Of a stretch of DNA of 64,000 bases, positions 32,204-42,641 are shown in pieces; positions within the stretch are counted from its first letter, which is position 1, and every line of letters begins with the position of its first letter. This DNA comes from Diplonema papillatum. Taxonomy: Eukaryota > Euglenozoa > Diplonemea > Diplonemida > Diplonemidae. The translations under genes and the position numbers were made by a program. The stretch covers positions 62,001-126,000 of the forward strand of contig JAPJBO010000083.1 of assembly GCA_030068145.1 (NCBI GenBank), in the 5' to 3' direction. Under the pieces are notes generated by a model. That model saw only the letters and a program-made list of their open reading frames with translations, did not search any database and was not told where the DNA came from.

Positions 32204-34486
32204 CTACTCTGAACCCAAAACATGGGATGAACCGAGAGAACGTGGATGTATCCTCGAATACTGAACCGCATGCACACCTTCGTGTTGAACAGCAGCAGCA
32301 GACGCGACATGGCCTCTGGGGGCAAGCATGCCGTCAGTTCGGGCGTGCATTGACAACTCCCTCTGGATAGTAATCTCGCCGCAAGGAACAGCCGATACAC
32401 TGCGTTCGAGTGTTGCAACTGCTTCTGGTTCATCTCCGGAGTCGCGATCATCGTCACGAAGGCGACGCGAGGATTTATAAGTACCCCCGCATAACTCTGG
32501 CGACAAGGGCGACCGTACAGCTGAACAGCGGGGTTCCATTCGGTTGCGGTTTGCGCTGGCACCAAACCTTTGTTTCGCGGGTTGACCTTCGACCAAAAAT
32601 GAGGTCGGGGAGCGATGTTGTGAACCGAAGTGGGCAGAGTGTGCCGTGTCTCGGGTTGAACGACTTCGGCCCAGCGATGTACCAAACAGCTTTTGACCCG
32701 TGAATGTCGCGTCGAAAGGGCTCTCGTGAAATCCTTGTTTTGAGGGCTGTTCGGTTCCGTAGCCCGAGGTGGGGCTGTCAAATCGCGTCGGAAAAGCGGG
32801 CATCAGGCATAAGGCATCTTGCCCCGGCGGAAGCGCGATGGGATGGATCCTCGTTTGAGGTGCCGGCGCGCCCTCCGACCGCTGCTGTCCCACGGTTATG
32901 GGAGAACGTGAGTTCGGGTCGTGTCCCCCGAACACCGGTTTCACTTTCTGAAATATTTCGTTGCGTGGTTGGGGTGATTCGGGGCTGCTGACTAAGCGGC
33001 CGGTGGGGAAAGGAGTGCGTGTGTCCGGCCCCTGCCCGTGAAATGCCAGTTTCTGTGCGAAGTCCGTTCCCACAACACGCTGTCGGGGTTGAGGAGATTC
33101 AGGGCTGCTTGCTAAGCATCCGGTGGCTAAAGAAGTCCGCGTGTCCTGAACTTGTCCTGTACCTGTTGATGCGAAGTCCTTACGGATCGCATCATGGGCA
33201 AGTTGCCGGGGTTGGGGCGACTCTGGGCTTGTGAAGCCGGCAGTGACAGGGGTGCCAGCTGACATCGGTGAAACGTCTTTACAAATCATGTCGACGAGTT
33301 GCCGGGGATGAAGAGATGCAGGGCTACGTGCTGCGTGTGCGGTGGTTGTAGTATAGCTCGGGCCCTGACCCTGCCCGAGGAACACTCGTTTCACTGCAAT
33401 CGCGTCTTGATACGGAGACTCCGGACTCGTGAAGTTTCCGACGGGTAAAGGTGTGTCAAGATCCGGCTCGTGAAATGCAGGGTGCAACGCGAAGTCACTA
33501 CGAGAACGGCCATCCTCCAATTGTCGGCGTTGAGGAGACTTCTGGCTTAGCTGCAAGTCGGTGAACATAAGTCCTAAAGATAACGGCGAGCGCTCGTTTG
33601 GATGCGGCTGGCAGCGTGCAGCAGTGTGCGGCGACGAGGCGCGACGCTCGTGTTTGGCTGCTTGCAGCTCGCCATTCGACTTGCAGGGGAGTGCGTCTTT
33701 GTGGCCGTCTGCTGCCGGGCCAACACGTGGGCTGTCGACCGGACTTCCGTTGGTCCTGTTCGATTGGCTGGAGTCGGACACGACTGGGATTTGATTGCCG
33801 CCGTCCGAGAATTGGACGGGTCCCCTGGCGGCCGGGTGGAACGGCGGTGTTTTGCTGAACGGTTCGAACGGGGAGAGATCGGCTTTACCGAGTATCGAGT
33901 CGCGGAAGGTGATGGATTGTGCGCGCCTGTAGTTCGACACAGGGGATGGAGGGCATGACTTCGAAGCGGGAGGGGGTTTGTGTTCAAGGTCGTCGAAGAA
34001 GAGCTGGCGCTTCTTTTGCTGGCCCTTCGGACAACGGAGGCCTGTTCGATTGATGCGATCAGCCTGCGTGACCTTAACGGTCCCGGATGGCTGCGGCGCA
34101 CGAGTTTTTGCGTCTCGCGCCATGACTGTCAGGCATCGAACCATTGCCTCCTTCCCTCGGATGACCTTCAGCAGCAGGTCGTATTCCGAGGGCACCCTGA
34201 TCAAGACGTGGCTGGAACCTCGTTCGATGACAATTTCTTCGATGGCAATCAGTCGGATGCACCTTTTAATACAGCCTTCCAGCGTAGCTATGATCAACTG
34301 CTCGCTGGTCAGGATCCCCACGCGGTTCAACCCGGACCCTTTTTCGGGAATGCGCATCACATAGTCGAAGTAGTACAAAACGACATTCGACAGCAGCGTG
34401 AATGGGCCTCGTAAGACGGACGGTATAACAGCTATCGGCAGCTCGGTTCTGGTTGTGGGATAGCTCTCGGGTGCAATGCGGAACAT
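32204..34486 (-). CDS. PH-like-domain protein with degenerate ~40-aa repeats
   Basis: 760-aa intronless frame from the ATG at 34486. The frame is open 168 codons further up, but that part translates a G18 tract and low-complexity DNA, so the inner ATG is preferred. Residues ~25-125 look like a pleckstrin-homology-type fold: LLSNVVLYYFDYVMRIPEKG, then RVGILTSEQLIIATLEGCIKR and SHVLIRVPSEYDLLLKVIRG, as in many protist PH-like proteins. The rest is Pro/Ser-rich and disordered; residues ~320-530 hold about six degenerate units ending in SSPESPQPRQ with a DTRTP block. Likely a membrane- or cytoskeleton-linked scaffold, with the SP motifs as possible kinase sites. Function is inference. Confidence 0.7.
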   Translation of the reverse strand: MFRIAPESYPTTRTELPIAVIPSVLRGPFTLLSNVVLYYFDYVMRIPEKGSGLNRVGILTSEQLIIATLEGCIKRCIRLIAIEEIVIERGSSHVLIRVPSEYDLLLKVIRGKEAMVRCLTVMARDAKTRAPQPSGTVKVTQADRINRTGLRCPKGQQKKRQLFFDDLEHKPPPASKSCPPSPVSNYRRAQSITFRDSILGKADLSPFEPFSKTPPFHPAARGPVQFSDGGNQIPVVSDSSQSNRTNGSPVDSPRVGPAADGHKDALPCKSNGELQAAKHERRASSPHTAARCQPHPNERSPLSLGLMFTDLQLSQKSPQRRQLEDGRSRSDFALHPAFHEPDLDTPLPVGNFTSPESPYQDAIAVKRVFLGQGQGPSYTTTTAHAARSPASLHPRQLVDMICKDVSPMSAGTPVTAGFTSPESPQPRQLAHDAIRKDFASTGTGQVQDTRTSLATGCLASSPESPQPRQRVVGTDFAQKLAFHGQGPDTRTPFPTGRLVSSPESPQPRNEIFQKVKPVFGGHDPNSRSPITVGQQRSEGAPAPQTRIHPIALPPGQDALCLMPAFPTRFDSPTSGYGTEQPSKQGFHESPFDATFTGQKLFGTSLGRSRSTRDTAHSAHFGSQHRSPTSFLVEGQPAKQRFGASANRNRMEPRCSAVRSPLSPELCGGTYKSSRRLRDDDRDSGDEPEAVATLERSVSAVPCGEITIQRELSMHARTDGMLAPRGHVASAAAVQHEGVHAVQYSRIHPRSLGSSHVLGSE

Positions 34487-35563
34487 TTTGTACACAATAG
34501 AAAAGCCGCCTGGCCGCCTTTTCTCTAGCGGCAAAGGACGGGGGGGGGGGGGGGGGAGAGGAATGTATCGTGCAGGAGAATCAAGAGTCTCTCGCGCGTT
34601 TGGGCTTCTGTCGGCCCGCCTGTGAAGACTTGCGGGCCACAGAGCTCTCGACCCTTTCTTTATGGGCACAGGAGCTGGGATTGAAAAAGCGGGGAAATAC
34701 AGACGTCGAAACAAACGACCGGAAATATATACTATTTGTTCTTGTCTTGCTCCGTATTGCAGCTGATGAGGAAGCAGCCGCGATCGTTTCGCGGTTCGCT
34801 TCTTATTAGAGAAGGTGGGCGCGAAGGCAGCGGTGTCGAGCCTTTCTGTATTGTGCTGGTGTCGCGAAGGAGCTGCGGATTGGCCGCTACTGCTCCTACG
34901 CTCTAGTTTGTGCCAAAGACGACAACGGGATGAGCCAATCAACCGCAAGCAGACTTTCGGCGCTCCTGAAGATCGGCTGCCGGTGATCAAATACCGGGAG
35001 TTTGAGGGAAGGGTGCTTGAACGTGTGGGATGCGGATGAGGGCAGAAAGAAGCCTTCGTTCTGCAAATGTTGCTTGTTTGAAACCAACTGGGGAAGGCGG
35101 AGGGCGGCGAGGGGTATGATAAAAAGGAAAGGAAGCTTTACTACACTGTGCTGGGCGCTGCTCTTTCGGCCAGCGCCCTGCGACCGGTACTTCGGGCTAC
35201 TACAAAGAATCCGGAGTCTCGTTGAGAACCGATGCGCGAAGAAAAAAAGGGAGTCGATGGGGCGTGCTTATGCGCCTCCTGGAGGACTGGGTGTTCCTCA
35301 CACCATAGGGAAAGACGGGCGGGGGTGTGTTTGACGCTTCTTCGGTTAGGTTGCCTGCTCGACCCACAGAATCGTACTTGCAGGGGTTGTTTTTTTCTGT
35401 CGTTCTTTTTTTGCTCCTGAGGAGGTGTGGTGAGGTTAACGTAGTTTTGCACTGGGACTAGTAGACTATACTGTACGACAGTGACCTCGGCCCGGCTAGC
35501 CACGAACGTTCTCGACTTGTCCATTTTTTTCAGAACTAAACGACCCGCAAACCCGAGGCTAGC
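34487..35563. other. Upstream region of the PH-like gene; no other gene
   Basis: Contains an 18-bp G tract (34539-34556) about 55 bases above the PH-like ATG and pyrimidine/purine-rich DNA. No frame here is convincing. Confidence 0.45.
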
Positions 35564-35885
35564 GTGCCGAAAGTAGCACGTCCCTCTACGTATTCTCGAT
35601 CAAGCTGCGGGCCAGTTTCTTGTTCTTTCAGTTTTGTCTCCCAGCTGTCCACACGGATGTGGCACGTGAGCAGCGACACGTCCAACACAAGTGTACCGGC
35701 GAACTTGCTGCAACTGCGGCCAAACCAGAAGCATCAGACGAGGCGAACCGCAGGCCATACGATTCCGCTGATGGCGAGAGAGCCCATCGGGTCGGCCGCA
35801 TTCTGACAGCAAGATACGGGGTACTCCCCCAGGCGAACAGCAACTTCTAAACTGGCTCCCAGATCTCGTGTCTCCAACCGACGTG

Positions 35886-36157
35886 CTTTTAGCTCACGCT
35901 TCGTATTGTTTGCGGATCACGGAGCGAACTTCGTCGTGCTGAGAGGACTCACACCCGTGGAGAACGCAGCGGCGAAAAAGGTGGCAGACATGAAACATCG
36001 CGCGGCACGAAACACACCAACTTACAAGGGCAACGTCAATCCATTTTATTTCCTTGCTTTGACATTCGTTTCTCTCGCTCTGTTGGCAGCACGAAACTGC
36101 GACAAGGTGTTGAACGCAATACATTGTGAGCCGCAACCGGTGGGACTACGTTTCTAG
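35886..36157 (+). CDS. Possible 3' exon with a membrane segment
   Basis: A polypyrimidine-AG acceptor (ccgacgtgcttttag, ending ~35891) opens a frame reading FADHGANFVVLRGLTPVENA, then a basic stretch and one predicted membrane helix (FYFLALTFVSLALLA), stop at 36155-36157. A candidate 5' exon lies at 35656-35806 (starts MWHVSSDTSNTSVP) or in the overlapping frame 35620-35850. No family. I infer a short single-pass membrane protein, uncertain. Confidence 0.35.
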
Positions 36158-37133
36158 ACTTGCCGTTCGAAGGAAAAGGAATCCGATTGAAAGCCGAAAG
36201 CCCGGTTTGGCAATGCGGGGGGGTCCAGTGGGGGCCACTGAAAGGCGCTTCGTTTTTGTTTTATTTTCATTGGAACTGCAGGGCCCTCAGCTTGTGTTTG
36301 TTGGTTCGTATGTCCGCTTTCATGGTCGGCCTCCAGCCAGTTTACCAACAGGACACATCGGTCCGGTGCTGTGTGTCATTCGTTGGGATATGAACTCTTC
36401 CATCGGGGAAAATGTCACAACGGAAATAATTTCGCCCGAAATATACCTAGAACAGAAGGGTCGTGCCGGCGGCTTTCCGCTCCAGGATGGTTTCGCTGGT
36501 GGTTTCGGCACTTGGGCGGCTAGAACCTTTTTGCGAGTCTGCACTTGTGTCCAGCCCTAACTAGTCGCCAGTGTTCGAGGTTGAAAGCACATGGGTATGT
36601 CTGCTGCATCCGGTGGCTATCGGAAGCGCCAGGCAGCAGTCGTTTGAGAAACTTCCATGTCACCGTGGAGGGAGACCCCTTCTCCTCGGAAGAAAATGCA
36701 GCACATCTTCCAACTGCTGCACCTCAAACTGAAAAGAAACTGAGCCGGAAACACTTGGAACTTCTGCTGGCAGTTTTCCGGTTCAAAAAGAAAAGGCTTT
36801 CCGTGCCTTCTGCAGGACACGTGTGCAGCAGCAGGCGGACGGAGTAAAGCCCCATTTTTGCCAGGTGCGCCTATCAGTAAACTGGACCAGATAGACACAC
36901 GTGTCAATAGGATCCGGTTCTTCAGGTCGTTCAACGAAATGTTATCTGCCCACATCCCGTGCTGAGAGCACGTGCAGACCAGGGCCGGTGCCCTGAAAGA
37001 AGTCGTGCAGACAGCTGCCGCATTACTAACATACGATTCACAACCTCGGGCATGCATCTCTTATGGACAGGAAAGATGGCAACTTTGCCACTCGGAGGAC
37101 AAGAATGGCGGACTTTTTCCGACGCCACTATCT

Positions 37134-38026
37134 CTATTTCTTCACAGCTCTGTCCATGAGGACCAGCGATTTCAGCGAGTTCACTTTGTTCGTTTCGACA
37201 ATGCTGCCGCTGCAGAACATCTCTTCGACAATGAAGTGTGCCTTTTCCAGGTTGAACATTACGTCCAACTCGCACACGTTCTCGAAGTACCTGAGTTATG
37301 TGTTAGTTGACAATAACAGAGCCTACACATTATACCGCACAATCTTTTTCCCGAACCCCTGATTGGCCTCGTATTGTCCCTGAGTGAAATAAGTAGCAAG
37401 CTGTTCTTCCCCTCCGGGCCTATTGCGGTAGTTCTCCGCGAAAGCCCAAGGGCGAGCAACAAAAGATTCCAACACAACGCAGGCATACTTGTCCAGCGTT
37501 TCCACCACCACGTGGATAAATTCGAGAATCGCCAGCTCGTTTTCGTCGCCGTCGACTCCTGTGAAAGATGATGAGCAATTGTCCATTTCCAATTCTAATC
37601 TGATCGACCACCATACCACGTCTTTCAGCCTATACAGTGCTTGTAGGGCGACCGCAAGATTGTTAGAACTAATAAGAAAGCGCTGGGTCGAGCTAGCAGA
37701 GCAGCAGCAATCTGATGATCTGAACATATTAGTTGTTTTAGTGGTAGCCCTCAGCAAGCCAATGGTTGCGCACTAACACATACAAGATTTCAATCGACAC
37801 AAGAAACGTTGTACACACCGACGATGAAGAACAGCGACGCGTATCGACGGTAGATGAGTTTGTATTGAAGGTGCTCGATGAAGCTGCACTCGGTCTCCTT
37901 TCGCTGCAGGCACTTACGAACGACTTCACCTTCCAGGGTCACACGCTCTCTGAGGTCCATGTAGTTGGCATATTGCGCAAGCCGCGTCTGCCCTTGCTTG
38001 TTGACAAGCAGAAGGAAGTGGATCAT
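37134..38026 (-). CDS. AP4S1: AP-4 adaptor complex sigma subunit (three exons)
   Basis: Spliced gene, exons 37819-38026, 37489-37558 and 37134-37290, giving exactly 144 aa, the length of human AP4S1. Introns have GT-AG ends (donors gtgtgt and gtatgc; acceptors ttcacag and aactcag) and phases that keep the frame. The protein starts MIHFLLLVNKQGQTRL, continues with CSFIEHLQYKLIYRRYASLF, LAILEFIHVVVETLDKYF and CELDVMFNLEKAHFIVEEM, all sigma-adaptin (clathrin adaptor small chain, longin fold) blocks; the NKQGQTRL start favours AP-4 over AP-1/2. AP-4 coats trans-Golgi vesicles and recognises cargo with dileucine or Tyr signals; sigma pairs with epsilon. ATG at 38026 is the only fitting start. Confidence 0.95.
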
Positions 38027-38995
38027 AGTTACGTTCAAGCTTTGCTGGCCTATGTTTGTTGTATGTTCAGGTGACGAGGGAGCTGGGAGGGAAGAGGGGG
38101 CGCAAAATACGAGCGGTGTCACGTTGTTCGGAGGTTTTCTTCGTCGCAGCGGACTTCTCACATTTCTTCATAACTTGTCCGACATGACCAAGCGTGACTG
38201 GGAATGGGGGAGGCGAGAGTGATGGGTTGGTATGCGCGATTCGGCGCCACATCGTGTACTGTGTGGTGCCACGCCCCAGAAAAATCGTTTCTCCCCTCAT
38301 AGATGAACTGAACCGGCACGCATTTCGTATCAACGTCTCTTCGTGAATCAACCTTCTTCTGTTGTTGACCCGGAAACTCCTATTCGGCCCTCGATGTTCT
38401 CCATGGCACATTGCACTACTACAACCAGATCTGCACTCATCCACGCTCCACGGGCCCACACCAACAACTTCGGGACACTCCTGCGCACGCCTAGCTTTGT
38501 GATACCCAACAACGGGTGTTGTTTCAGCTGCTAGAAGAACCAGGCAGAAACGAACAAACAAGGCCACTGAAGATACAACACATCTCTGCAGCTGGCATAG
38601 AATACAGGGAGAAAGGGGAGCGGAGCAACCGCGCCGGAACGCCGCTTGTTTACACGTTTGTGCGTCTGCCTTGTTTTCGATGCTGGCTATATTAATTGCT
38701 TGTTTCCCCTCTTTCAAGATTTGTTTTGTACTGGGGGGTGTTGACATCACGCAGCGAAGGAGGATGTCCTGGGTCACCCACAGTATTGACCCGACCGACT
38801 TGAGGAGAGCTCGACCTCACCGTGGTCTGCTCAAGATTGCTGATATGACAAGGTGTACTTGCTGGTAGACCCCCAGGGCCAGCAACAGGAAAGCCAAGCT
38901 TCTGAAGACAGTATTCGGTGTGCAGTGGCAAATGCTCGCGTAGAAATACCGTATCCAGGATGAGTTCGCTTGAAAAGAGGGGCGTGTCGAGGGTG
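38027..38995. other. Spacer upstream of AP-4 sigma, downstream of the Ser-rich gene
   Basis: A 236-codon minus frame (38067-38777) overlaps the AP-4 sigma leader but has no domain or bias; taken as chance. Likely AP4S1 promoter plus the 3' flank of the next gene. Confidence 0.5.
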
Positions 38996-41029
38996 CTACG
39001 GCTCCACGAGGTCGACGCACCACAACGGGATCTGCACAATTTGAGCCGAAAACCGAGCTATTAACAACACGTCCGATCCGACGCGATCGCAACGCAGGGC
39101 GACCCCCGGGGAGCCTACAGGCATGCTGTGGAAGGTCTCGGTCAGGTGTAGTGCGCCACTCGGGATAGCGTGTCTCAGCACAATGGCCTCGCCGTCATGG
39201 GGCAGCCGCACGAGGGACACGGCGCGAAGGGGAACCCGCGTGGCTTCGCCAGTCCGAAGGATTTTCACCTGCAGTTCGTCGTCGTCGACTCGGCACACGA
39301 CGCCCGTCTCCTGCGGCCAAGCCGCAATGCCCTGGGCACCCTTGACGGGGAGGAGGAACCTCACCACCCGACCACTCACGTCGCCGCTGCCGCCACCCTT
39401 CTGGCCAGATCCCACCGCGGCGCCCTTCTTCGAATGCGCACCAACCAGCGAACCCTCCGCTATAGTCCCCAGCACCTCGTGACTGGCATTCAGACACCGC
39501 TCTAAGCCCTCGCACCCGGATTCAAAATGCGCCAGCAGGCCCCTCATAGCGCGGTCTTCCCGCAGAGACCCAAATTGCGGCACTTCCGCCGTGCGGAGCC
39601 AGCTCTTGGTGCTTGCTAGTAAGGATTCCATGTGGTGGGCGAGCAGGCTCACCTGATCGATTGCAGCGGCCAGCGACAGGTCCGCACCGCCAGACGCGCT
39701 GCCCGAGTGCGAGCCCGCGGCGGCGGAAAGCTCGTACAAATGCTCCAACGACGCGCAGGCGGCATCGAACACGGGCAACGACGCTGCAGCGGGGGAACCT
39801 GCCCACGCGCTCGCGTTCGTTGCCGGCTTCTCCAGCCACTGGCGAAGCTTGGTCTGCGTGTCGCGCATGCTGGACAGCACACCCGTCAGCTCATCGCCCA
39901 GGATATGACTCCCGTACACGTCCGTCTTCCCCTGCTCGCTGCGGCTCCTTGGGTGCGAGTCGGGGGGGTCGTACGTTGGCCTTTGCGATTCTGTCTTCGC
40001 TCGGCGAGGTGGCCATCGCTCCATGCTGGTATCATTCCTTTCACTCCACGAACCAGTTTGCACAATTTGTTGTGCATTGATTGCGGCGGCTCCCCAATTC
40101 CGATCGAGTCTGTTCCGGTGAACAGTGCTGCTTGAGTCGTACAGAGTGGGTTGGCCGCTTTCGAAGGACACTTGCTGTTGGAACGGCGACACCGTCTCCT
40201 GTTCGTCTTCGTACAGCGGTCGATCTGGGCTGCCACTGAGCGCCAGACTTTCTTCCGACTGCCGTATCTGGTGGATTTCCAAGTTCAAGCCGGCGTTCAT
40301 CGCGCGCACTTGCGCCAGCAAATCTCCCAGACCGGATCCCGTGCGGCTCCGGTCCCGCACTGCACCCCCGCCGCTCCTTGCCGATGGACTTCCGTTCGAA
40401 TCCAGGCCGGCATTTTTTTTCAGTCCGGCCGCGTTGCTCGAACGCCTCCGATCACTCACCGCACCTGCACCCGACGCCCCCGGAAAGAGACTACCCACGC
40501 CATGAGAGACGCCGGCATCTGTTCTGAACGGTAAGCTGCCGCGGCTTGAAACGGCGGACGTTCGGCGGCGGACTTCGGTCTCGTGAGACGGTCGCACCGG
40601 CGACTCAGCTGGGGGAGGTGGATTTTTCAGCAGTTCGTCGCTCGCAGCACCGAGGTCCATGACGAGACCCTGCATGGCGCTTACTTGGGACAAATGGCTG
40701 CTGCCACGCGAGGACGCGTAGCCGCCGTGAAGGTACTGCGGGTAGTTCTGCTTGTGAAAGCCGGAGATGCGCCTGGCGAGGCTCGCCAGCGCCTGTCCTT
40801 CTGGCGAGGCGCTGCCGGAACCGACACTCTTCCGCGAGTTCGCTTTGCTGGACACGCGGTCCCGGGACAACGAAATGCTACTCTCCCGGCAGCTCGCCTG
40901 CAGTCCCGTCGCATGATCCGAGGACGAGGCACTCGGCAACGCGCATGTCAGCACCCAGTCGGCGGTCCTTTGCAGGTCGTATCCATCGGTGGAAACCGAT
41001 AAGCCCCCCCGCGTCGACTCTGTGCTCAT
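38996..41029 (-). CDS. Ser-rich protein with C-terminal beta-barrel-like tandem
   Basis: 677-aa intronless frame (722 aa if the ATG at 41164 is used; 41029 starts MSTESTRGG and is preferred because the extra 45 residues are low-complexity basic). Residues 1-400 are Ser/Arg/Gly-rich and disordered. Residues ~420-560 are helical (SSMRDTQTKLRQWLEKPA; QVSLLAHHMESLLASTKSWL; FESGCEGLERCLNASHEVL), possibly a helical bundle. The last ~110 residues hold two similar beta-rich units, each ending in a V-(D/S)-LV motif (GVVCRVDDDELQVKI...VPLRAVSLVRL and GVALRCDRVGSDVLLIARF...PLWCVDLVEP), like tandem SH3-type barrels. Family not recognised; GC content is higher than its flanks, as expected for coding DNA. 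Confidence 0.7.
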   Translation of the reverse strand: MSTESTRGGLSVSTDGYDLQRTADWVLTCALPSASSSDHATGLQASCRESSISLSRDRVSSKANSRKSVGSGSASPEGQALASLARRISGFHKQNYPQYLHGGYASSRGSSHLSQVSAMQGLVMDLGAASDELLKNPPPPAESPVRPSHETEVRRRTSAVSSRGSLPFRTDAGVSHGVGSLFPGASGAGAVSDRRRSSNAAGLKKNAGLDSNGSPSARSGGGAVRDRSRTGSGLGDLLAQVRAMNAGLNLEIHQIRQSEESLALSGSPDRPLYEDEQETVSPFQQQVSFESGQPTLYDSSSTVHRNRLDRNWGAAAINAQQIVQTGSWSERNDTSMERWPPRRAKTESQRPTYDPPDSHPRSRSEQGKTDVYGSHILGDELTGVLSSMRDTQTKLRQWLEKPATNASAWAGSPAAASLPVFDAACASLEHLYELSAAAGSHSGSASGGADLSLAAAIDQVSLLAHHMESLLASTKSWLRTAEVPQFGSLREDRAMRGLLAHFESGCEGLERCLNASHEVLGTIAEGSLVGAHSKKGAAVGSGQKGGGSGDVSGRVVRFLLPVKGAQGIAAWPQETGVVCRVDDDELQVKILRTGEATRVPLRAVSLVRLPHDGEAIVLRHAIPSGALHLTETFHSMPVGSPGVALRCDRVGSDVLLIARFSAQIVQIPLWCVDLVEP

Positions 41030-41164
41030 TTCTTTCGCATGCTTGACAAGGCGGGCCGCGCTATCACGTTCAGCTGTGCGGGTGCCTTTCCCTCTCTTTC
41101 CTCCCCCCCTGCAACTATTTTCGTCCTGGTAAACACTTTCGGCGATCCGCAGCCCATATTTCAC

Positions 41165-41865
41165 ACATGGAGTCCAAACTCAGAAGCTGGAGTTATAAAA
41201 AGGGTGCCCGAGTCAAAAAACAAAGCCCTGCTGCCGAAAGTTAGCCGGAGACTGGAGTTTCAAGCGAGAGTTGACGCTTAAAAACGGTATACTCGGAGCA
41301 CAGCAATGTTTGCCCTATTCCCCAGCGGCAGACACCACGTCTCGTGGCACCAGCCAACAAGTAGCAACTTTGGATGCCATGTATTCAGTATGCCAGTCTT
41401 TCAGGACGCACCTATTCTACACCTCTCGTGTCACTGCACAAAGTCAGACTAGAGTCAAACTCAACAGGGTCTTCTTCCTCCGCTGACAGTTTCAAGTGCA
41501 GCTCCTCTCGGGTGTGGATTACACGCCTATTGGCTGTGGCACACCTCAGGCGTGGCCATCCACACACGGTAGGCCCTCCTCAGCAGGGTGCCGGAATAGG
41601 TAACGGACTGTCTTCTTGGTGCCTTTTATGCGTGCAGAATACACCATGCTCTCGTAAACGGTGATTCAAGTATTAAGGGAAAGCAGATGCTTATTCGAAA
41701 AAGAAAAGAGTCCCTCGAGAGGGGGGGGGAAAATGAAGAAAGGATAAAAAGACGGTGCTTTCTTTTCTTGCTATTTCCCCCCCCCCGCCCCCCTTATTTT
41801 TTTCTTAATAACTTCGTTTTGCTGGATCCGACTCCATTACAGGTTACCTAGTAGAGAGATGGAAG
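41165..41865. other. Intergenic with G8 and C-rich tracts
   Basis: No gene supported. A G-run at about 41721-41729 and a C-rich run (41777-41793) face each other 50 bp apart, resembling the homopolymer borders of the elements at 11.7-23.4 kb, but no inverted repeat lies inside. Confidence 0.4.
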
Positions 41866-42076
41866 ATGGGTCGCGTTTCTCTTTGTTTTCCCGAGGAAGT
41901 ACAAACCAGTCTAGAAAGAAAAAGGGGGGAGGAAAGCGAACGGGAATAAGGCGGAGAGGAGGGCGAGAGAGCAGATGAAAGAGAGAATGTAATAGATAGG
42001 CGAGTTGAGATGCAGGAACCATCGCTCCGAGAAGCTTCCGGCCTCCTCACTGCGACCCCGTACAGCTATGGCGGGC
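41866..42076. repeat. Microsatellite-cored dispersed repeat, purine-rich version
   Basis: A purine-rich imperfect tract (41914-41997) is followed by 'gagttgagatgcagg', 'accatcgctccgag', and 'tacagctatggcgggcgt', the right arm seen at 11463-11541 and 63437-63521. Confidence 0.6.
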
Positions 42077-42564
42077 GTAGCGAGCGCCACCGCCACTTCC
42101 CTGCCTGCAGTTGCCTGCAGGGGCGTGCCGCAGCAGAAGGTGCAGACGGCGGGGCCGCCTGGGAGCTTCGAACGGCGGGACGACACATTTTCTTTTTTCC
42201 ATGCGCGACGGAACCATGCAGGCCGAAAAGATGAAGCCGGCTAACCTCTTGCTCGTGTGCGGGAGGGCTTCCTATTCTAAAAAGATGCGTCATCTGCAAG
42301 CGACAATAGCCGTTCACGTTTGGTTTCCGACACGATGCGGAGCCGAAGTCTAAAAGGGCTGATTTGTACCAACTACACGGATTACGACATCAGAGCCACA
42401 AGCAGCATCATCTCACGTCAACTGAGTGGTGGCACACAACTTTGAAGGAGCCGATTCCCGCGTCCATACATGGCACCAGCCGTACTAAGAGATAAAAGAC
42501 GAGGCTATGATTTCACTTTCTACAGTGATACGGTCGGCATAGAAAAAGGGAGCTGACAGCAGCC

Positions 42565-42641
42565 ATGGGGGTAATTGACGCTTTGCGCGATGACGGTTTC
42601 GTCGTTGCGTTTCGGCGTTCGACGGCTTGTTTGTTTGGAAA
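42565..42641 (+). CDS. Possible first exon, unknown protein
   Basis: ATG in a strong context (gcagccatggg) opens MGVIDALRDDGFVVAFRRST and runs ~26 codons to a good donor (aaag/gtaagg). Downstream exons not identified with confidence; the exon at 44313-44464 is the next plus-strand candidate. Inference only. Confidence 0.3.

Noticed and set aside
34487-34990. 168-codon N-terminal extension of the PH-like protein
   Set aside because: It would translate a G tract and low-complexity sequence; the inner ATG lies directly before the folded domain.
38067-38777. 236-codon minus ORF upstream of AP-4 sigma
   Set aside because: It overlaps the AP-4 sigma 5' region, lacks any domain, and its composition is that of non-coding DNA.
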